Positions 10,388-17,635 of a stretch of 64,000 nucleotides of DNA are shown here, piece after piece. Source of the DNA: Streptomyces huasconensis (lineage in GTDB: Bacteria; Actinomycetota; Actinomycetes; Streptomycetales; Streptomycetaceae); NCBI GenBank assembly GCA_004010275.1, contig RBWT01000011.1:1-64000 (forward strand). The letters are read 5' to 3'. The notes below the pieces were generated by a model. That model was not told the origin of the DNA and did not search any database. It worked only from the letters and a program-made list of their open reading frames with translations. Both the position numbers and the translations under genes were made by a program. Each line of letters begins with the position of its first letter. The stretch's first letter is position 1.

Positions 10388-10480
10388 GGCCTCTCCCTCT
10401 CGTCAACGCCTACCGCCGCCCCCAGGCTGCCGGGAGCGGCGTACACACGTCAATTAATACCGGAAATGTAGTACGTGTTT

Positions 10481-10517
10481 TTGAAAACGCGTATGGCGAG
10501 TCGCTAGAGTTGAGGCA
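10481..10517 (+). promoter_or_regulatory. promoter for winged-helix regulator, leaderless-type
   Basis: TTGAAA at 10481-10486, an 18-base spacer, then TAGAGT at 10505-10510. The ATG lies at 10517, seven bases after the -10 box, so transcription would start at or very near the A of the start codon. This spacing is typical of leaderless actinomycete mRNAs. Confidence 0.5.
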
Positions 10518-10858
10518 TGGATGGAGTGCCCGAGCCACACACCGGATGGACGTTTATCACTAACCACGCGCGGGTGCTGGCAGCGATCGCGGACGATCAC
10601 AACGCCCGCATCCGCGACATTGCCGCACACTGCCGACTCACCGAACGCGCGGTGCAGAAGATCATCGCGGACCTGGAGCAGGACGGTTATCTCTCCCACA
10701 CGAGGGAGGGACGCACCAACACCTACCGGATCGACCCCAGCAAGGTGCTGCGTCACCCGGCGGAGTCCGGGCTGGCCGTGGCCTCCCTGCTCTCGCTCCT
10801 GGCCCGTGACGAGGCCGACCGCGCCGACGCGAGCAGCCGTCCGCACGCCACGGCCTGA
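10517..10858 (+). CDS. small winged-helix transcriptional regulator
   Basis: 113 residues with a winged-helix DNA-binding domain: RVLAAIADDHNARIRDIAAH, then LTERAVQKIIADLEQDGYL as the recognition helix, and SHTREGRTNTYRID as the wing. The fold resembles MarR/ArsR-like regulators common in streptomycetes. No sensor residues such as paired cysteines are visible. The ATG is closely preceded by a promoter-like -10 box. A methyltransferase gene follows in the same direction after 28 bases. Confidence 0.85.
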   Translation: MDGVPEPHTGWTFITNHARVLAAIADDHNARIRDIAAHCRLTERAVQKIIADLEQDGYLSHTREGRTNTYRIDPSKVLRHPAESGLAVASLLSLLARDEADRADASSRPHATA

Positions 10859-10886
10859 CAGGGCCCGCCAGACGCGGCCGCACGTG

Positions 10887-11736
10887 ATGGACGGCTGGGA
10901 GTGGGACGCCACGCTGTTCGCGGGCGCCGCCCCGTACTACGGACGGGGCAGGCTTCCCTACGCCCCCGGCCTCGCGCAGACTCTCGCAGGCGTTCTCGCA
11001 CCCGGCGGGCGAGGACGCCTCCTCGATGTGGGCTGCGGGCCGGGAACGCTCGCCCTGCTGCTGGCCCCCTTGTTCGGCGAGGTCGTGGGCGTGGACCCCG
11101 ACCCGGAGATGATCGCCGAAGCGCAACGGCAGGCCGCCGAGCGCAAAGTGGCCCACAGGACACGGTGGTTGCGGGCCCGGGCCGAGGAACTGCCGCAAGG
11201 GCTTGGCCTGTTCGACGTGGCGGTCTTCGCCCAGTCCTTCCACTGGATGGACCGCGAACTGGTGCGCGGCGACCACCCGGGACCTGCTCCGGCCGGGCGG
11301 GGCGCTCGTGCACGTATCCGATGTGAAGACCGGGTCGCGCGGCGTCGACGGGCTCCCGCATCCGGCGGTGCCGTACGCGGCGATCGACGAACTGGTGCGA
11401 CATTACCTCGGACCGGTGAGGCGGGCCGGTCAAGGGGTGTTGACGCGGGGCACGCCGAGCGGTGAGAGGGAGATCCTCACCAGGGCGGGGTTCTCCGGTC
11501 CGCGGCGCCATGTCGTGCCGGGCGGTCAGGCGTTGGTGCGTACGGAGGATGACGTCGTCGCGTGGGTGTTCTCGATGTCGTTCTCGGCCCCGCACCTCTT
11601 CGGCCCGCGCCGCGAGGAGTTCGAGGCGGCCCTGCGGGAGCTGCTGCGGCAGGCCTCCCCGCGGGGCCGGTTCTCCGAACGGGGGCCGAGCACGGACGTC
11701 TTCGTCTGGCGGACCGGCCCCGGCCCTCGGATGTGA
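10887..11736 (+). CDS. class I SAM-dependent methyltransferase (one frameshift)
   Basis: Rossmann-fold methyltransferase of about 283 residues. Motif I is LLDVGCGPGTLALLL (about residues 48-62). The acidic end of strand 2 is VVGVDPDPEMI, and motif IV is FDVAVFAQSFHWMD, which resembles the UbiE/Methyltransf_11 group. The frame changes near 11268 (within GCGCGGCGACCACCCGGG); the other frame continues DLLRPGGALVHVSD to the TGA at 11734-11736. One inserted base would account for it. The acceptor substrate is unknown. It is convergent with the erythromycin-esterase-like gene 10 bases away. Confidence 0.78.
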
Positions 11737-11745
11737 GGCGGCCGC

Positions 11746-13098
11746 TCAGAGCTTCTCCGCCTCGCGGACGCGGTGCAGGTGGATCAGGACGTCGTAGGCC
11801 CGGCCCAGGGCGAGCGTGGGCAGCGGGTCGGACTCGAACACCGAGCCGGCGTCATAGGTGGGGCGGGCCGTGTTCAGCCAGGCGCGTGCCGTGGGCGGGG
11901 CGGTGCGCAGGTCCACGTAGTAGTCGCGGTGGCGCACTTGGTCGAGGGTGTGTTCGTTCATCCCGCGCGTGGCGGGCGGCACGGTGATCTTCGTCCAGTC
12001 GCCGCCGAGGGAGGTGTCCTTGGTGAGGAAAGAGCCACCGGCGAAGGTGAAGCCGATGGCCAGGTACTTCCTGCCGAGGGCGTCACGCAGAGAGGACCCC
12101 TGCGTCTTGGGGTACATCCGCGGGTGCGTGGAGAGAAAGCCGACGTGGCCGTTGTGCGCGGACAACAGCACCTTGCCGCCTGTCCGGCGGTGCCACCAGG
12201 CGACGTTGTGGGCCATCGCCCGGTCACGGAGGTGCTCCGCCGCCGTCACCGAGGCCGGGTCGGCGACATCGACGGCGGCGAACGCGAAGGTCTGCGCGAT
12301 GTTCCGGGCATGCTGCACCGCCCACGCGTACGCCTCGCCGTCCGCGCCCCTCGCCGCGGTCACCAGTTCCAGCGCCCGCTGCGCCGCGACGGCGTTCCGC
12401 CGCCGTTCGGCGAGCGGCTTCCCCAGGTAGGCGAAGATGTCGTCCAAGGGGCGCAGATCCCTGTACGACGCGACCAGCCGGGGCAGCGCACTCGGCCGGG
12501 CCTCGCGTACGTAGGAGGTCACCCGGTCGAAGATCCGGTCGCCGAGCTTCGGGGCGCCGATGTCGTCGCCCATGAAGCGGACCCTGCGGCGCGGATGGCG
12601 GCGGTTGTGCTCCCGCATCCAGGCGATCAGGCTCACGAACTCCTCGCGCTCCCAGGGCGATCCGGCGAGCGTCTCCTCGGCGACCTGCCGGGCCGTGCCC
12701 TCGCCGCCCTGGAGGTACTCGTCGATCCGGAGCCCGGCCGTCCAGCTCATCTCCAGGGCGAAGGTGGTGAACCCCTTCTCCTCGACCAGGTGGCGGAAGA
12801 CCCGCTCCTTCATGGCGAAGAACTCGTGCGAGCCGTGGGTGGCCTCGCCGAGCCCGGCCACCTCGGCATCGCCGACCATCTCGCCCAGCGCACGCAGGTC
12901 GGTGGTGCGGCCACCGGGGTCCGTGGAGCGCAGCGGGTGGGCGGCGTGCTCAAGTGCCCGTACGACCGGAGCCCGTTGGTCTCCCCTTGCCGTGGCCGCA
13001 CCCGCCTTCGGCGCCGCCCACACGGTCGCTCCCGCCGCTCCCGCCGCCGAGACCAGCAGCAGCTCCCGTCGGCCGAACAGCTTCTCGTGCGCCGCCAT
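11746..13098 (-). CDS. erythromycin-esterase-family protein, Tat-exported
   Basis: 450 residues in one intact frame. The N-terminus GRRELLLVSAAGAAGATVWA is a twin-arginine-type signal. The body carries hallmarks of the erythromycin esterase/succinoglycan-biosynthesis family: GLGEATHGSHEFFAMK (catalytic His/Glu region), FALEMSWTAGLRIDEYLQG, HNRRHPRRRVRFMGDDIGAP and LLSAHNGHVGF. Family members hydrolyse macrolide lactones or have unknown roles. Here it is likely secreted or periplasm-facing, and a resistance role is possible but unproven. GAGGAG upstream of ATG 13098 supports the start. It lies next to a leftward P450/flavin reductase group. Confidence 0.85.
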   Translation of the reverse strand: MAAHEKLFGRRELLLVSAAGAAGATVWAAPKAGAATARGDQRAPVVRALEHAAHPLRSTDPGGRTTDLRALGEMVGDAEVAGLGEATHGSHEFFAMKERVFRHLVEEKGFTTFALEMSWTAGLRIDEYLQGGEGTARQVAEETLAGSPWEREEFVSLIAWMREHNRRHPRRRVRFMGDDIGAPKLGDRIFDRVTSYVREARPSALPRLVASYRDLRPLDDIFAYLGKPLAERRRNAVAAQRALELVTAARGADGEAYAWAVQHARNIAQTFAFAAVDVADPASVTAAEHLRDRAMAHNVAWWHRRTGGKVLLSAHNGHVGFLSTHPRMYPKTQGSSLRDALGRKYLAIGFTFAGGSFLTKDTSLGGDWTKITVPPATRGMNEHTLDQVRHRDYYVDLRTAPPTARAWLNTARPTYDAGSVFESDPLPTLALGRAYDVLIHLHRVREAEKL

Positions 13099-13274
13099 CG
13101 TGATCGCTCCTCAACTCGGTACCTGGGCCGGGGAAACGATCATGCTGCGCGGGGGCACCGCGGCGCGCTGCGGTGCGCCTCCGAGTTCACCCGGGGGATA
13201 ACCCCCGGCCCATCGCGTGCCGTGCCGGTGGCCTCCGGGTCAGCGACCTGGGGAGCAGGGCACGGGCCGGTTCG

Positions 13275-14546
13275 TCATGGCCGGGCCTGGGCGCCTGTGA
13301 CCACCAGGTGTTCCAGCGCGGTGATCCCGAAGTGGGACCGCGTCCTCGGCGGCTCCAGGAACCGGAGGGTCTCCCACTTGTCGCGCAGGCCTTCCAGGGC
13401 GATCCGGGCCTCCAGGCGGGCCAGGCCCGCGCCCAGGCAGTAGTGGGCGCCGAACCCGAAACCGAGATGACGCCTGATCCGGCGGTCGTGGTCGAGGTGG
13501 TCGGGCCGGTCGAAGACCTCCCCGTCGCGGTTGGCGGTGCCGAGCATGATGAGGACCAGGTCACCGGCGGCGATCTTCTGGCCGCCGACCTCGAATGTCT
13601 CCGTCGCGAGCCTCGCCACCTGCTGGACGGAGGTGTCGAAGCGCAGCAACTCCTCCACGGCGAGACCCATGTCGGCCTCGCGCAGCCGCTCCCAGGAGTT
13701 CGTGTGCAGGATCGACCGCACCGCCTTGCCGATGAAGGTGGACGTCGTCTCGAACCCGGCGTAGATGAGGAACGTCGCCGTCGCCCAGACGTCCTGGAGC
13801 TCGATCTCGCCGTCGCGGTGGGCCTGCCGGAGGAGATGGAGCGCCGATCCCTCGGGCAGTTCCCCTTCGAGTGCCCGGTCGATGAGCGCGGTCATGTCCT
13901 GCAGGGCGGCGTGTCCTCGGCTCACCACCTCGGGCAGGTAGTCCGCCACCAGCAGGGCCGCGACATCCAGGGCCCACGGTTCGAGGTGGGGCGCGAGGGC
14001 CGCGTCCAGGCCGAGGATGCGGCAGATGACCCGGCCCGAGAGCGGGATGGCGAGGCCCTCCATGATCTCCAGGGAGTCGCCGCCTGCGGCCAGCAGCTCC
14101 GCGACCAGCCCTTCGATGAAGGGCTGGTGCGCGGCGACGCGTTCGGCCGAGAAGAGCGGGGCGACCAGTTTCCGGGCACGGTGGTGGGCCGGGTTGTCGT
14201 TGAACATGAACCACTTGCGCACGAGCCCCGAGGTGCGCGCCCCGTCGCCGCCCGCACCGCCGGCCGCCGCGTGCAGAGGCGTGCTTCCCCGCTCCGGCCA
14301 CGCGGAGGACAGCGCGGGGTGGCGCAGGAGTTCGGTGGCCGCGCCGAACCCGGTGACGAACCACAGTTCGAGGTCCTCGTCCCAGCGGACGGGCTCCTCC
14401 TCCCGCAGGCCCAGATAGTCGCGGCACGGGTCGGTCGTCGTCCCGGAACCGCTCTGGTAGGGGCACCCGGAGGCGGGCGCGGAAGGGCCGGTCGGGTGGG
14501 GGTCGATCGTGGCCGCTGCGTGGCTCACATGACTCGCTTGACTCAC
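13275..14546 (-). CDS. cytochrome P450
   Basis: A bacterial class I P450 of 423 residues, intact. The I-helix oxygen-binding segment is FLIYAGFETTSTFIG, the ExxR motif is in VEELLRFD, and the heme-cysteine loop is FGFGAHYCLGAGLARLE. The GTG start at 14546 follows AGAGGT. It lies 59 bases downstream of a flavin reductase and in line with the metalloprotein gene, so a three-gene leftward operon (16.3-13.3 kb) next to the NRPS cluster is likely. A tailoring hydroxylation of the peptide or polyketide is the natural inference. Redox partners are not encoded nearby; the flavin reductase is not a typical P450 partner. Confidence 0.9.
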   Translation of the reverse strand: MSQASHVSHAAATIDPHPTGPSAPASGCPYQSGSGTTTDPCRDYLGLREEEPVRWDEDLELWFVTGFGAATELLRHPALSSAWPERGSTPLHAAAGGAGGDGARTSGLVRKWFMFNDNPAHHRARKLVAPLFSAERVAAHQPFIEGLVAELLAAGGDSLEIMEGLAIPLSGRVICRILGLDAALAPHLEPWALDVAALLVADYLPEVVSRGHAALQDMTALIDRALEGELPEGSALHLLRQAHRDGEIELQDVWATATFLIYAGFETTSTFIGKAVRSILHTNSWERLREADMGLAVEELLRFDTSVQQVARLATETFEVGGQKIAAGDLVLIMLGTANRDGEVFDRPDHLDHDRRIRRHLGFGFGAHYCLGAGLARLEARIALEGLRDKWETLRFLEPPRTRSHFGITALEHLVVTGAQARP

Positions 14547-14605
14547 TGGGACTACCTCTGCTCGGGATTTCGTGCCGGCGCCGGGGCCGGTTCAGTCGTA
14601 CGGCT

Positions 14606-15115
14606 TCAGTCGTACGGTTCGATGCGGTGGAACGCGCGGCGGTACCAGGCCAGCGGGCTCGCCTCCGGGCGGAGCCGGGTGTCCGTCAGCTCGCCGATCA
14701 GCAGGTCGTGGTCGCCCACCGCGACGACGTCCTGCCGGGTGCACAGATAGTGCGCGCTCGCGTCGGTGAGCACCGGGAGTTCCGTGCCCGGCAGGACGGA
14801 GATCTCTCCGCCCGCGAACCGGTCGATGTCCCGGGTGGAGAAGCGGGTGGCGAGCCGGCGCTGATGGTCGCCGAGGACGTTGACCACGAACTCCGGGGCC
14901 CGGGAGAGCGCTCCGTGGCAGCTGGCCGACCGTGCCACGGAGACCGAGACGAGCGGCGGATCGAGCGAGACGCCCGTCACGGTGCTCGTGGTCAGGCCCC
15001 AGTCCTGCCCGTCATGGCGCGTGGTGACGACGCAGACCGGGGCCGCGAGCAGCGACATGGCCTCCCGGTAGTCCTGCGCGCTCACGGGTGTGCGTCGCTG
15101 TGCGGGCACCGTCAC
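14606..15115 (-). CDS. flavin reductase (FMN-binding, two-component monooxygenase partner)
   Basis: 170 residues, intact, from a GTG seven bases after GGAGG. It shows the flavin-reductase-like split-barrel pattern: AAPVCVVTTRHDGQDWGLTT, TGVSLDPPLVSVSV, FVVNVLGDHQRRLATRFS and a C-terminal PLAWYRRAFHRIEP. These enzymes reduce FMN or FAD with NAD(P)H and release it to flavin-dependent monooxygenases. This is the only such gene in the window. The nearby assembly line contains two luciferase-like monooxygenase domains that require reduced FMN, so it is the obvious candidate to feed them. Confidence 0.88.
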   Translation of the reverse strand: MTVPAQRRTPVSAQDYREAMSLLAAPVCVVTTRHDGQDWGLTTSTVTGVSLDPPLVSVSVARSASCHGALSRAPEFVVNVLGDHQRRLATRFSTRDIDRFAGGEISVLPGTELPVLTDASAHYLCTRQDVVAVGDHDLLIGELTDTRLRPEASPLAWYRRAFHRIEPYD

Positions 15116-15178
15116 GAGACAGCCTCCGACTCGGTCGCGTGGGGGTCCGGGACGGGCGTGGGGAGCCCACCCCGCCGG

Positions 15179-16291
15179 TCAGACACCGAGCCGCTGCTTG
15201 ATCTCGGCGAAGTACGGGATGTGCTGGTAGTCGCGTACCTCGGGGTCGAAGACCGTGTAGGCGTTGGTGAATTCGAGCAGCTGCTTCTTGACCGCCTCCA
15301 CGGGTTCCGTGTGGATTCGGCTCTCGATGGTCTGGATCTCCTGGAGGAAGGCCGCGAGGACGGCCGGCAGGTCGGCGGAGAGCCTGATCCGCCCGCCGTC
15401 GAGACGGATGCCCTTGTGCTCCGTGAGGTAATTGAAGAGCAGTTGGGAGGCCACCGCGTCGTAGTTGGGGCGGGGGATGCCTTCCACGGCGTAGCGCAGC
15501 AGCCGCTCGGCGAGGATGAACTCGTAGGCCGCCATGGCCTCGTCCCGCGGCAGGTCCTCGTCCTGGAGGCAGGCCAGCATGCCCGACACGTCGACCCGCA
15601 GCTCCTCCAGGCCCGCCAGGGGCTTCATCTTCTTCGAGGAGAGGAAGTCGGGAATGGGCATGTCGCCCTGCTGGTGGTGGTATTCATGCAGCCGTACCCA
15701 CCATGAGGCGGCCTGCTCGACCTTCTTGTCAGGGGCGCCCTGAATTCTCGGGAAACTGCCCGGCTCCATGACCGCGTCGATCATTTTCCGGGTTATTCGG
15801 TTGTGCCGCTCGACGAATTTGTCCACGAAATAGAAGATGAGGTCTTCGGGCTTCTGGATGCCGTCTATGTGATTCTCCGGGAAGAGTGCCACGACGACCC
15901 GCGAGTGGAATCCCTGGGTCGCCCCGACAATGTTCACCGGCATGGTGTTGCTCGCGTACCTGTCGGCGAGATGCGGGTCCGTGGGAAGCGTCTCGTAGGT
16001 GAGGTAGTCCAGGCTCAGCTTCGGGAAGTACGAGGCGTCGAAGAGCGAGAAGATGTGATTGTCCCTGCGGGTGTTGATGTGCTCCTTCACGGCTTCGAGG
16101 CGATTGCCCTCCTTGAAGGAGCGTATGTCTTCCAGAAGAGCCTGGACGGCCGGCAGTCCCCGCATCGAACTGCTGCTCTCGAGCTTCGTGGACAGGTCCT
16201 TGAGGGTCGTCTCGTCCCGGAACGGCGCTCGCTCCGGAAGGGTCTGCCGGATCTCGTGGACCTCCGCGAATACCTCGTCCATTTCGTGCAT
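15179..16291 (-). CDS. uncharacterised protein with HExxH and EExRxD motifs
   Basis: 371 residues, intact, with lower GC than its neighbours. It shows WVRLHEYHHQQGDMPIP (about residue 200), which contains a canonical HExxH zinc site, and about 35 residues later GLEELRVDVSG. The pair HExxH...EExRxD recalls dipeptidyl-peptidase III (M49, HExxxH...EECRAD), so it may be a gluzincin-like metalloenzyme. No signal peptide is seen. ATG 16291 is possible, but AAGGG sits nine bases before a second ATG at 16282, which is the better start. It is divergent from mbtH and heads the leftward P450/flavin reductase group, so a biosynthetic role is likely. It may correspond to a named DUF family that I cannot confirm. 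Confidence 0.6.
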   Translation of the reverse strand: MHEMDEVFAEVHEIRQTLPERAPFRDETTLKDLSTKLESSSSMRGLPAVQALLEDIRSFKEGNRLEAVKEHINTRRDNHIFSLFDASYFPKLSLDYLTYETLPTDPHLADRYASNTMPVNIVGATQGFHSRVVVALFPENHIDGIQKPEDLIFYFVDKFVERHNRITRKMIDAVMEPGSFPRIQGAPDKKVEQAASWWVRLHEYHHQQGDMPIPDFLSSKKMKPLAGLEELRVDVSGMLACLQDEDLPRDEAMAAYEFILAERLLRYAVEGIPRPNYDAVASQLLFNYLTEHKGIRLDGGRIRLSADLPAVLAAFLQEIQTIESRIHTEPVEAVKKQLLEFTNAYTVFDPEVRDYQHIPYFAEIKQRLGV

Positions 16292-16494
16292 CCCTTCACG
16301 CGTTGGTGATGCGGCGAGCGGAATCAGCCCATGAATGAGGCATTCCGCTTGCCGTCGATCTCATCCCGTCGCCAAGTCGGCGGCGACGGGGTGGAACAGC
16401 GGTGCAAGTCTAAAGTTTCAGGTGCGCGATCTCAATGAAACCAGGGACGGGATTTACCTGCGCCGGCACATTCGTTCCGACTGTCCGTGGAGCC

Positions 16495-16523
16495 TTGCCG
16501 TCCGGGGATCGCGCTGTTAGCTT
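16495..16523 (+). promoter_or_regulatory. promoter of mbtH-thioesterase operon
   Basis: TTGCCG (16495-16500), a 17-base spacer and TAGCTT (16518-16523) match the principal-sigma-factor pattern of streptomycetes. They lie 58 bases before the mbtH GTG, in the 290-base divergent gap, which is A/T-rich on its left side. Confidence 0.55.
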
Positions 16524-16580
16524 CTAGGTCAAGATCGGCTGTCCGCGACGGCTGTATTCATGTGCCATCTGGAGGTTCGT

Positions 16581-16781
16581 GTGAGCGAGCAAGGTCTCTT
16601 TTCCGTGGTCCTCAACGAAGAGGAGCAGTACTCGATCTGGCCGCAGGGCAAGGATATACCGGACGGCTGGCGTGCGGACGGGGTAACCGGCACAAAGGAA
16701 GAGTGCCTCGGTCATATCGCCGAGGTGTGGACCGATATGCGGCCGCTGAGCCTGCGCCGCGAGATGGAGACGCAGGGCTAG
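16581..16781 (+). CDS. MbtH-like protein
   Basis: 66-residue NRPS adenylation-domain chaperone. The family signature is complete: [18 protein letters not shown] and a final [13 protein letters not shown] 16581 lies five bases after GGAGG, which decides the start against the in-frame ATG at 16560. MbtH proteins bind and activate A domains. This one sits divergent to the metalloprotein and immediately before a type II thioesterase, and faces the leftward NRPS genes with which it surely works. Confidence 0.93.
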   Translation: MSEQGLFSVVLNEEEQYSIWPQGKDIPDGWRADGVTGTKEECLGHIAEVWTDMRPLSLRREMETQG

Positions 16782-16785
16782 CGAG

Positions 16786-17571
16786 ATGACCGGCACCGCG
16801 AAAGACAAGAAAGACAAGTGGATCGCCTACCGGCGGCCCCGGGACGAGGCGGCCACCCGGCTGTTCTTCCTCCCCTACGCCGGCAAGGGAGCCTCCGGCT
16901 ACCGGGAACTCGCCGACAGCTTCGGTCCCGAGGTCGAACCCGTCCTGGTGCAGACCCCGGGGCGGGAGGGCCGGCTCGCCGAACCGGCGGTGCGCGACAT
17001 CGACGAACTGGTGCAGCAGCTGGCCACCGCGCTGCGGGGCCACCTGGACGTGCCGTTCGCCTTCTTCGGCCACAGCATGGGATCGCTGATCGCTTTTGAG
17101 TTGGCGGCCCACCTGGAGCGGACCGAACCCGGACTGCCCGGCCCGGTCGGCGTGTTCGTCTCGGCGGAGAGTGCCCCGCATCTGCTCGTCCCTCCCGAGG
17201 TGACCGATGAACAGCTCACCGACGAGCAGTTCCTCGCCGATCCGACCCGGGTGCGGGACAACAGCCCGCTCAAGTCCGACCCGCTGTTCATGGAATTGAT
17301 GCTGCCGAGCTACCGGGCGGACTGCCGGCTCGTCGAGCGCTACGCGGCCAAGGACAGTCACTCCTCGGTGCGTTGCCCGATCTCCGCGTTCACCGGCGAG
17401 TACGACGAGGTCGTCCCGCCGGAGTCCGTGGCCGCCTGGAAGCAGCACACCGAGGACCGGTTCCGGCTTCGGATGCTGCCGAGCGGCGAGGAGGCGTTCT
17501 TCGAGCCGGAGTCCTTCCCGCTGATCACGGCGGCCGTCGAGAGCGACCTGCGGGCCGCCCGGCAGTCCTGA
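16786..17571 (+). CDS. type II thioesterase with altered catalytic triad
   Basis: 261 residues, intact, starting four bases after mbtH. Type II thioesterases clear mis-acylated carrier proteins. The nucleophile elbow FFGHSMGS and the aspartate segment FTGEYDEVVPPE are present. However, the usual C-terminal GGHFF carrying the catalytic histidine reads PSGEEAFFEP, so the histidine is replaced by glutamate. The other thioesterase in this window (59.9 kb) keeps LPGGHFYL. Either the enzyme is inactive or uses another base, or the histidine has moved. It is co-transcribed with mbtH and convergent with the last NRPS gene. Confidence 0.85.
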   Translation: MTGTAKDKKDKWIAYRRPRDEAATRLFFLPYAGKGASGYRELADSFGPEVEPVLVQTPGREGRLAEPAVRDIDELVQQLATALRGHLDVPFAFFGHSMGSLIAFELAAHLERTEPGLPGPVGVFVSAESAPHLLVPPEVTDEQLTDEQFLADPTRVRDNSPLKSDPLFMELMLPSYRADCRLVERYAAKDSHSSVRCPISAFTGEYDEVVPPESVAAWKQHTEDRFRLRMLPSGEEAFFEPESFPLITAAVESDLRAARQS

Positions 17572-17584
17572 CACGTCCACCGGG

Positions 17585-17619
17585 GCCGGTGGGAGAGGCG
17601 AGGTGCCTCTCCCACCGGC
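17585..17619. terminator. strong bidirectional stem-loop terminator
   Basis: A perfect 15-bp stem (17585-17599 with 17605-17619) with loop GAGGT lies exactly between the convergent ends of the thioesterase (17571) and the terminal NRPS gene (17636). It fits a two-way terminator. Confidence 0.75.
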
Positions 17620-17635
17620 TTCGGCCGTGCCGGGG

